Shown here: piece by piece, positions 55,170 to 64,000 of the stretch
How the letters are laid out: every line of letters begins with the position of its first letter
Numbering within the stretch: the first letter of the stretch is position 1
Source of the DNA: Macrothele yani
Lineage: Eukaryota > Arthropoda > Arachnida > Araneae > Macrothelidae
Assembly (NCBI GenBank): GCA_039090855.1
Contig: CM077005.1
Location: 78,240,607-78,304,606 of the forward strand
Reading direction: 5' to 3'
DNA: 64,000 bases
Translations under genes and position numbers: made by a program
Notes under the pieces: model-generated
Database searches by the model: none
The model's input: only the letters and a program-made list of their open reading frames with translations
What the model was told of the DNA's origin: nothing

Positions 55170-58100
55170 TGTTACACGGCACTAGCAGTGTTCCTGCCGA
55201 GTCTGCCGGTAACGGTGCTTGAGACCTGAAGTGCAATTTAGTTGGCCGCGGCACCAGGTGAGAATCTCAGGTGCACTGCTGCACTCAAAGATTCACACCA
55301 GAACATAAAAAATGAAAAGTTGAAGAATGACCCGAAGCATAAGGCTTGGGTGAATCCACCTTGTGAACAAAATAACAACAACAAATAAAAAATAAAATAA
55401 TCTAAAAAAAAAAAATGATACTTTGGGATCAGAGTTGTGATGAGGTTCACCCGCAATCACCAATTCGTGACTGAGTGTAGTGGTCCGGATCTTACTCCGG
55501 TACATTCAATCCCCAACCAGCCAGTACAACACTCACTTTCGCAAATAACACATGATTCTCAAATACACAACACAACATTTAATAACGTTCTGCGAGATTT
55601 AAACAGATCCGGCGCTCTCTAGGCGCATAGACAATTGCCCCTCATATGTGGGCAGCATACGGTGTCACACTTTACTGTCGGATAACGCAGCCGACTGAGT
55701 CTCCACCGGACTATCTGAACAAGAGATACTACTCGTTTACACACTAAATAGAGCTGCAGGTGATATTCATATACAATTGCTTAGAGAATGAAAAAAAAAT
55801 TATATGCAAACGATCACATTAAAAATACTCGCGACACAAAATACACAAGCACGTTAATTTGCGGTATAAGATTATAGGTGCGAAATACTGCCAAAGTTAA
55901 TTAACTAAATCTAATAAGCATGCACATGCAGAACCCTGCCCCGCTGACGTTGGTCCTGAACCAAAGTTAAAAGAAACTGTCCCGCCCAGCGGAATTTGTG
56001 GCCACACCTTCTCCCTTATTCATGTAAAAAAAGTAATCAGGAAATGGGCCCTGTAAGAAATTGAAATCTGTATGTGCAGGTATTTCCTCTGAGGTTCAGT
56101 CACTCAGCATTACTGCATCTATGTCCATGCAGCTTTGGGTGTCGGGATGGCACAAGTTCGCAGATGTGCGAAGAAAGAAAAAGGAAATATTCATCTACTT
56201 ACAGTTACGTGACTTTGCTGTGCAAATCCGTTGTGCATCACATAATATCACACGACAAAAAAAAACACACACACAGACACTTGCACCATGTGGCAGCACC
56301 GATGATTCAACACTTCACTTTGACGCTTGATGTAAATGAAGCACACAATTAAAAATGGTAATATCACGTCGCACTTTGTTGCAATGATTAGAGTGCACAC
56401 TGATCTATTCTCGTGACGATTTGAAGGTGGCCGTTAAGCAAAATAGGCCCTCTCACATCTGATGTTGCGGTTTCCAAGATTGATTTTCTGTGTTCCTGGG
56501 AAATGATTTTTGTTGTCGTGAAGAAATAATTGTGAACGTCGACTGCTGGGAGAGTGGGACACATTCAATTCCGCTGCTGCTATAGTTGATTCCGTCCGTC
56601 GCTACCTTCCGTCCTTTTTGACCGTTCATTCCCAATTCAGTCAGTTCCTTTCCGTTAGCAAACCATCTACCCTGCCTGAGTACGCCGTTCAAATATGCCT
56701 CTCGCAGGTTTTGTTTCCATTTTCTTTTTATCGAGTTGCGACCGCCAGCCCTGAGATTAATTTTCTCGGCCGAGCGAAATCAGACGTGCTTTTACCTTAA
56801 GCGTATATCGGCAACTCAACATTTCACCTGTATATTTGTTAGGTATCGAAGCCACCGCTCTTACGCTCATATTTTTCTTTAGCCATGTTTTTATCCCGTC
56901 GCACTTACACGTAGTGGCTTCGCTGCTTACGTGATCACACACACGCACACATGGGGCCTCGCTTCGCCCCGTAAGACAAGCGCATCTCTTCACTTCCTCC
57001 ACAGTAGGGGACGAATGGGGGTGACGATTCCACACTGCAGTGGTTGGCATCCGAACCCGACTTTGCTTGGCTTCGCTTCTCATTGGAATGACCACTGTCC
57101 ACTCGCAGACTTCTTAATTCCCCTGTAACTTGGCTTTCATTAGGCCAAACAGTCGCTGATTTCCATTACGATCCAGCCTAGAAATTGCAGCTTTATCACG
57201 CGGATTTAGGCATTCCGCTGTCTTTATGGCAATCTGGCATCTCCATCAGCCGCCTCGAGTTGTCTCCATGTCTTACCAAATGCGGGGAGGTTTGCTGCTT
57301 CATTTTTCCCCAATTCATTTTTTTGCAGATCCAAGGCATCCAGCCTGTCACATCGGAGAGCGTACAGACAACTAACTTTCTTCCTTATGTTCATGCCAAG
57401 TGCGAACTCTTATTTTTCTGCACGGACCACACAGAGAGCAATTGTTCTCGAAAATGCCCCAAACAATCGACGAATTTACGATTATTCGCTAAACCTTTTG
57501 TCCCCATCTTCATTCATTTACTCAAGTGGACCCCTCTTCGAAAGGTACCTCTTTCCGTGATGCTTAGGCTTCCCGTCAGCTGCGCCCTGATATTTATGAC
57601 CTAACAGAGCTATTCTGAGACCACCCAGCCAGAGAGAGAATTCTTCGCCTCTTTTCTTTCCAAACCCCCAGATAAAACTTTATCTGCTGTTTACACTTTT
57701 AAACTCCAATCAAGCCTCGAACATAATTAATACTTAATTAATTTCACGCATCAACCACGCCCATTAATTACTAAATTAATGGCGGGGGTGGGTCGTAACA
57801 TCGGCCCCTAATCAAGAAATCCAGAAGCCCTCTTCTGGGCCTATCGCTTTGCTCTTATCAATTTCCAGAGCAACCATTGAGTGCTACATTTTCCCACAGG
57901 TAGAAACAATTCAAAATGGCAAAAATATTGCGTTTCTTGCCTTCAAATGCATTGGAGCGACTTCCTAATTATCCCGCAATGTAGTTAATTAATTTTAGAG
58001 AACATCCGAAAGAAAAAAACAACGTAAATGAGAAATAAATAAAAAAAACTGAACTGTAAAAGAACATGTGAGCCTGCCGAACTGTGATTCCTAGCTGCCT

Positions 58101-58177
58101 CATACCATACGCGACATGGCGGACAAATTTTAGAGTTTTCTTCAGGTTTTAGGATGGAGGGGGTGTCCACTGTAACA
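55170..58177 (-). repeat. LTR (3' LTR in minus orientation), 3008 bp
   Basis: Direct repeat partner of 58972-61971. It contains several open frames of 60-139 codons (for example 57185-57604 and 56757-57095), but each is exactly duplicated in the other LTR, has no domain and lies on either strand, so none is called a gene. Confidence 0.85.
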
Positions 58178-58971
58178 TTCCATCCCCCATGAAAGAAAAA
58201 AAAAGGGATGACTGGATGAAGTTTATTCATCCAATCATTCTATTTTTTTTTTTTTTTAACTGTAAACACTCAACCCTTTCCCACCGTCGCAAGGCACCTA
58301 ATTCCGAACTTAAGTGCCCTGAGAGCGGAAGGAAAGTTTAAGGATTTCATCACACGTTCATTGCTACCCGTCGAGATAGGCGGAAAAAAATTTAAATATG
58401 AGGCATAGCTTCGAGAATCCACGAGTTCCACAGATCTCTCACGTTCGATGCTCCTACACCCGCTTTTATCTGCGCTCGATGCCAAATTCTTGCGTTCCAC
58501 TGTCTTCGAGTTCCTCCTCAACATCATAGATAATCGTAGTGTCACCGTCTTCCTGGGGATCCACTATAAACTCGAATGCTCCCCGTAAACCATAGGTGCG
58601 GCTAAAGCTGTTTGTCTCAGCTGTGATGTACCCGCTGTACTTGTAACAGGTGTACTCTCTTCCGGAACAATTGCAGCCTCAGTGCTCACATGTTCTCCGT
58701 CAGAGTGACCACCAGAATCATCTGAATCCATGTGACTCGCAGATGACGATTTTTTCGTGTTAGCCATTTTGTTTTTCTTACCCACTAAAATTATGGCAGT
58801 TCTTAGAAAACAGCTTAAGGCTTACTTAATGCTAAATTATACAAAATTCGCACCGAACAAAACTAAATAAAAATAGTAATGGCAGTCAATTCGCACTTAT
58901 TTTACGAACATGAGTGTTGTTCCGCTAGCTGCAAAATATAGGTATCGATCCTGGGACAACGGCATCATTAA
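58178..58971 (-). other. LTR-element interior with purine tract and candidate primer site
   Basis: Minus orientation: after the 5' LTR (58972) comes a segment reading TGATGCCGTTGTCCCAGGAT at about 58948-58967, resembling the complement of a tRNA 3' end, although it starts TGA rather than TGG. The interior ends in GGGGGATGGAA beside the 3' LTR. At 794 bp it is far too short for gag-pol. Confidence 0.55.
58270..58785 (-). pseudogene. open frame in LTR-element interior, split by one TAG
   Basis: ATG 58785 starts MGKKNKMANTKKSSSASHMD, with a Ser/Asp/Glu-rich, disordered-looking N-terminus (DSDDSGGHSDGEHVSTEAAI). A TAG at 58564-58566 ends it after 73 codons. The same frame then stays open for a further 98 codons to TGA at 58270. 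No zinc knuckle, protease or capsid motif is visible. It could be the start of a gag gene kept with the packaging region in a non-autonomous derivative. Whether the TAG is a mutation or is read through is unknown. Confidence 0.4.
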
Positions 58972-61971
58972 TGTTACACGGCACTAGCAGTGTTCCTGCC
59001 GAGTCTGCCGGTAACGGTGCTTGAGACCTGAAGTGCAATTTAGTTGGCCGCGGCACCAGGTGAGAATCTCAGGTGCACTGCTGCACTCAAAGATTCACAC
59101 CAGAACATAAAAAATGAAAAGTTGAAGAATGACCCGAAGCATAAGGCTTGGGTGAATCCACCTTGTGAACAAAATAACAACAACAAATAAAAAATAAAAT
59201 AATCTAAAAAAAAATGATACTTTGGGATCAGAGTTGTGATGAGGTTCACCCGCAATCACCAATTCGTGACTGAGTGTAGTGGTCCGGATCTTACTCCGGT
59301 ACATTCAATCCCCAACCAGCCAGTACAACACTCACTTTCGCAAATAACACATGATTCTCAAATACACAACACAACATTTAATAACGTTCTGCGAGATTTA
59401 AACAGATCCGGCGCTCTCTAGGCGCATAGACAATTGCCCCTCATATGTGGGCAGCATACGGTGTCACACTTTACTGTCGGATAACGCAGCCGACTGAGTC
59501 TCCACCGGACTATCTGAACAAGAGATACTACTCGTTTACACACTAAATAGAGCTGCAGGTGATATTCATATACAATTGCTTAGAGAATGAAAAAAAAATT
59601 ATATGCAAACGATCACATTAAAAATACTCGCGACACAAAATACACAAGCACGTTAATTTGCGGTATAAGATTATAGGTGCGAAATACTGCCAAAGTTAAT
59701 TAACTAAATCTAATAAGCATGCACATGCAGAACCCTGCCCCGCTGACGTTGGTCCTGAACCAAAGTTAAAAGAAACTGTCCCGCCCAGCGGAATTTGTGG
59801 CCACACCTTCTCCCTTATTCATGTAAAAAAAGTAATCAGGAAATGGGCCCTGTAAGAAATTGAAATCTGTATGTGCAGGTATTTCCTCTGAGGTTCAGTC
59901 ACTCAGCATTACTGCATCTATGTCCATGCAGCTTTGGGTGTCGGGATGGCACAAGTTCGCAGATGTGCGAAGAAAGAAAAAGGAAATATTCATCTACTTA
60001 CAGTTACGTGACTTTGCTGTGCAAATCCGTTGTGCATCACATAATATCACACGACAAAAAAAACACACACACAGACACTTGCACCATGTGGCAGCACCGA
60101 TGATTCAACACTTCACTTTGACGCTTGATGTAAATGAAGCACACAATTAAAAATGGTAATATCACGTCGCACTTGTTGCAATGATTAGAGTGCACACTGA
60201 TCTATTCTCGTGACGATTTGAAGGTGGCCGTTAAGCAAAATAGGCCCTCTCACATCTGATGTTGCGGTTTCCAAGATTGATTTTCTGTGTTCCTGGGAAA
60301 TGATTTTTGTTGTCGTGAAGAAATAATTGTGAACGTCGACTGCTGGGAGAGTGGGACACATTCAATTCCGCTGCTGCTATAGTTGATTCCGTCCGTCGCT
60401 ACCTTCCGTCCTTTTTGACCGTTCATTCCCAATTCAGTCAGTTCCTTTCCGTTAGCAAACCATCTACCCTGCCTGAGTACGCCGTTCAAATATGCCTCTC
60501 GCAGGTTTTGTTTCCATTTTCTTTTTATCGAGTTGCGACCGCCAGCCCTGAGATTAATTTTCTCGGCCGAGCGAAATCAGACGTGCTTTTACCTTAAGCG
60601 TATATCGGCAACTCAACATTTCACCTGTATATTTGTTAGGTATCGAAGCCACCGCTCTTACGCTCATATTTTTCTTTAGCCATGTTTTTATCCCGTCGCA
60701 CTTACACGTAGTGGCTTCGCTGCTTACGTGATCACACACACGCACACATGGGGCCTCGCTTCGCCCCGTAAGACAAGCGCATCTCTTCACTTCCTCCACA
60801 GTAGGGGACGAATGGGGGTGACGATTCCACACTGCAGTGGTTGGCATCCGAACCCGACTTTGCTTGGCTTCGCTTCTCATTGGAATGACCACTGTCCACT
60901 CGCAGACTTCTTAATTCCCCTGTAACTTGGCTTTCATTAGGCCAAACAGTCGCTGATTTCCATTACGATCCAGCCTAGAAATTGCAGCTTTATCACGCGG
61001 ATTTAGGCATTCCGCTGTCTTTATGGCAATCTGGCATCTCCATCAGCCGCCTCGAGTTGTCTCCATGTCTTACCAAATGCGGGGAGGTTTGCTGCTTCAT
61101 TTTTCCCCAATTCATTTTTTTGCAGATCCAAGGCATCCAGCCTGTCACATCGGAGAGCGTACAGACAACTAACTTTCTTCCTTATGTTCATGCCAAGTGC
61201 GAACTCTTATTTTTCTGCACGGACCACACAGAGAGCAATTGTTCTCGAAAATGCCCCAAACAATCGACGAATTTACGATTATTCGCTAAACCTTTTGTCC
61301 CCATCTTCATTCATTTACTCAAGTGGACCCCTCTTCGAAAGGTACCTCTTTCCGTGATGCTTAGGCTTCCCGTCAGCTGCGCCCTGATATTTATGACCTA
61401 ACAGAGCTATTCTGAGACCACCCAGCCAGAGAGAGAATTCTTCGCCTCTTTTCTTTCCAAACCCCCAGATAAAACTTTATCTGCTGTTTACACTTTTAAA
61501 CTCCAATCAAGCCTCGAACATAATTAATACTTAATTAATTTCACGCATCAACCACGCCCATTAATTACTAAATTAATGGCGGGGGTGGGTCGTAACATCG
61601 GCCCCTAATCAAGAAATCCAGAAGCCCTCTTCTGGGCCTATCGCTTTGCTCTTATCAATTTCCAGAGCAACCATTGAGTGCTACATTTTCCCACAGGTAG
61701 AAACAATTCAAAATGGCAAAAATATTGCGTTTCTTGCCTTCAAATGCATTGGAGCGACTTCCTAATTATCCCGCAATGTAGTTAATTAATTTTAGAGAAC
61801 ATCCGAAAGAAAAAAACAACGTAAATGAGAAATAAATAAAAAAAACTGAACTGTAAAAGAACATGTGAGCCTGCCGAACTGTGATTCCTAGCTGCCTCAT
61901 ACCATACGCGACATGGCGGACAAATTTTAGAGTTTTCTTCAGGTTTTAGGATGGGGGTGTCCACTGTAACA
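58972..61971 (-). repeat. LTR (5' LTR in minus orientation), 3000 bp
   Basis: See the element entry. It begins TGTTACACGGCACTAGCAG on the plus strand and ends CCACTGTAACA. The 7-bp terminal inverted repeat TGTTACA/TGTAACA matches its partner exactly. Confidence 0.85.
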
Positions 61972-63162
61972 GTAGGGAACTACCTGGGGACGAACCCTGT
62001 TGAAAATGGGTGAAATAGGGTCAAAGGTCAGAACATAGGGGCTGGATCCATTCCATTGCCTTTATACATCATAACGCGTACAAATAGTTCGATTTCGATG
62101 ACATTCTAGTATGTGGTAGGGAACTACCTGGGGACGAACCCTGTTGAAAATGGGTGAAATAGGGTCAAAGGTCAGAACATAGGGGCTGGATCCATTCCAT
62201 TGCCTTTATGCATCATAACGCGTACAAATGGTTCGATTTCGATGACATTCTAGTATGTGGTAGGGAACTACTGGGGACGAACCCTGTTGAAAATGGGTGA
62301 AATAGGGTCAAAGGTCAGAACATAGGGGCTGGATCCATTCCATTGCCTTTATACATCATAACGCGTACAAATGGTTCGATTTCGGTGACATTCTAGTATG
62401 TGGTAGGGAACTACCTGGGGACGAACCCTGTTGAAAATGGGTGAAATAGGGTCAAAGGTCAGGACATAGGAGCTGGATCCATTCCATTGCCTTTATGCGT
62501 CATAACTTGCGTAAAAATGGTTCGATTTCGATTAAATTTTAGTATGTGGTAGGGAACCACCTGAGCACGAGCCCTATTGAAAATGGGCGAAATGAGGTCA
62601 AAGGTCAGGCAGGGCATAAGAGCGGGATTTATTCCATTGCCCTTATGCGTCATAGCATGCGTAAATATGGTTCGATTTCAATGAAATTTTAGTATGTGGT
62701 AGGGAACCACCTGGTCACGAACCCTATTGAAAATGGGCGAAATGGGGTTAAAGGTCAGGACACTGGAGTGGGATCCATTCCATTGCCTTTGCGCATCATA
62801 ACTTACCTAAAAATTCTTCGATTGCGACAAAACGTTATCATGTTGTTCCGGAGGTATGGTGAACCGGTTCTGTTGCATATCAACAAAATGAGGTCAAAGG
62901 TCATTGCACAAAAGCAAGATTTATTCCACAGCCATTATTCTCATAACTTGTGCAAAACTGCTTCTATTGCGACAAACCTTTAGTATGCTATTGCTGAGGT
63001 ATACTGAACCGGTTCTGTTGAATATCATCGAAATGGGGTCAAAGGTCAGGACACAGGAGCGAGATTTATTCCACAGCCATTATCCACATAACTTGAGTAA
63101 TAATTTCTGGTATGTTGGAAAGCGTATCATAATCAATGCATTGCATGATTTTACTAACTTGT

Positions 63163-63861
63163 TTAGTTTCACTGAAGGAATTTTACTTTCCATTTGTTCA
63201 TGGGAGGGGGGGGAATGATCGCAACAAGTGTTTCTGCACCATCGCTTGCCCTGTCGCGATTGGTTCTGCTGTCAACAATCAGCACTTAGGCCACCCCTTT
63301 TGCCGAGTGATGAGAGGCGTGAGGCGTGAGCTCCTGACTAATCGTGTAAATTGAGCCCTGGTGAGGCATGGAATTTCCCTTGTTCTTCGGTCCTGGTTCT
63401 GTCATTTTATTGGAACCAGTAGCCCTTCATTAAGGGTGGGCGGCTTTTCCCGGCTATTGATACTCATGGGAGAATCAAAGCTCCGAAACAAAAAGAAAAG
63501 GGGAGGTGCATTAAGACCATGCCAAATCTTGGGATATAAATTTTACGTCTTTTGGATCCTTTCCTTCACATAAATAATTTTTCAAAGTTGATTTCTAGAA
63601 AAAGGAAAAATTCAGCGAAAGAAAAAGAGCAATTTTTCCACTAGGTGCATTTACGCCACCTAGTGGGAAAGCTACGCGTTATTCGATATACACAGAGTGA
63701 GCACAGTTCTTCACAATGAGTGGAAGCAATTACAAAGAAAACAAAAAAAGTTCAATCGGCACATGCTTTTACAACCATTAGCAGCGAAACTACTGTACTT
63801 AAAATGCAGTACATTCCGGTTAATTGGGACACATCGGGGCTCAATTAAGGACACACTTTGA
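63163..63861. repeat. diverged SINE B (63290-63505) and an X-family unit (about 63580-63800)
   Basis: 63290-63505 keeps SINE B body words (TTGGAACCAGTAGCCCTTCA, TTAAGGGTGGGCGG) with a decayed head. 63640-63670 has GCATTTACGCCACCTAGTGG, the X-family CTCF-like block, with AGTTCAATCGGCACATGC further on. No gene. Confidence 0.5.
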
Positions 63862-64000
63862 CTCTATAACGAAGTAAATTTCTCCGTCATTTTTGGTCTA
63901 CGCCGGGATTCGAACCCGAGGCCGCCTATTCCGGAACAAGTCGCTCTACCAACTGAGCTACGCAGACGTTTATTCTGATTGCTATGTGCCTTTATGTCGT
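63862..64000 (-). mobile_element. SINE family A (copy A4), runs off the window
   Basis: The tRNA-like module at 63896-63967 matches the one at 66-137 except for a few bases (GGCCGCCTATTCC in place of GTCCGCTTATTCC). The 3' body AATTTACTTCGTTATAGAG is present at 63862-63880. The 5' body begins but is cut by the window end. Confidence 0.75.

Larger units (their letters stand above)
55170..61971 (-). mobile_element. LTR retrotransposon with 3.0-kb LTRs and 0.8-kb interior
   Basis: Two direct repeats, 55170-58177 (3008 bp) and 58972-61971 (3000 bp), each begin TGTTACA and end TGTAACA (TG...CA). The element is flanked by GTAG on both sides (55166-55169, 61972-61975) inside a 144-bp HINE unit whose intact relatives contain one GTAG. 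The repeats differ, as far as I can see, only by four short indels (A-runs near 55405/59206 and 56256/60055, a T at about 56374, three bases near 58157), so the insertion is very recent. A purine tract GGGGGATGGAA abuts the LTR at 58178-58188 on the minus strand, fixing the orientation. No gag-pol is present, so it depends on a partner. Confidence 0.85.
54765..63162 (-). mobile_element. helentron/HINE-like element, copy E, interrupted by an LTR element
   Basis: Left TACGCTTTCCAAC at 54768-54780, right GTTGGAAAGCGTA at 63114-63126, then the hairpin and ACTAACTTGT end at 63162. Central units carry CATTCTAGTATGTGGTAGGG. Units starting at 61972, 62116, 62260 and 62403 give a 143-144-bp period. 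Without the LTR element (55170-61971 plus a GTAG duplication) it is about 1.6 kb. Confidence 0.68.

Noticed and set aside
57185..57604. 139-codon open frame in the LTR (repeated at 60982-61401) as a real gene
   Set aside because: No domain, antisense to the inferred element, and present only because the LTR is duplicated.
55170..61971. Simple segmental tandem duplication instead of an LTR element
   Set aside because: TG...CA ends, a GTAG duplication at both outer borders, an adjacent purine tract and an empty-site match all favour an LTR retrotransposon.

Overview
The window looks like repeat-rich, AT-rich intergenic DNA from a metazoan, most probably an arthropod and perhaps a chelicerate. 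The grounds are eukaryotic Tc1/mariner and hAT transposons, a Penelope-like element, tRNA-derived SINEs and a non-LTR retrotransposon with a CCHC ORF1. Nothing bacterial or viral in layout is present. I found no convincing host gene. Almost every recognisable coding stretch is a decayed transposase or retroelement protein, so this is a stack of nested transposons.

Layout. 1-2632: two tRNA-derived SINEs (family A) and a truncated hAT element. 3131-6570: repeat family X (units of about 150 bp carrying a CTCF-like motif) surrounding a helentron-like element (HINE A) that holds a TTAA-flanked foldback MITE. 9500-10200: a Tc1 remnant. 10977-14703: a complete hAT with 8-bp target duplication, containing HINE B. 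16560-20400: X repeats with HINE C and D. 20924-24752: a Tc1 element split by an internally deleted LINE. 24764-26013: mariner. 26919-28320: Tc1. 28330-28990: remnant of a multicopy ORF family. 30290-31195: family B SINEs. 32847-34086: Tc1. 35436-36910 and 40961-41735: two short non-autonomous hATs. 39985-40027 and 40321-40920: a hammerhead-like core and a GIY-YIG fragment of a Penelope-like element. 42131-42962: a 31-bp minisatellite with higher-order structure. 44350-44652: a SINE-A-like body carrying a different tRNA. 45343-51939: an hAT holding a phased X array, itself cut by a Tc1. 54765-63162: HINE E, interrupted by an LTR retrotransposon with 3.0-kb LTRs and a 0.8-kb interior. 63862-64000: another SINE A.

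The order of nesting can be read directly because several insertions have an intact relative in the window. The TTAA MITE in HINE A is absent from HINE C, the Tc1 at 46953 interrupts a unit whose uninterrupted relative is at about 46480, and the LTR element duplicates GTAG of a 144-bp HINE repeat.

The observations I rate highest are the phased CTCF-like arrays of family X, the hammerhead ribozyme candidate, the helentron-like family with 144-bp central repeats, the LTR element with near-identical 3-kb LTRs, and the SINE body found with two different tRNA modules.
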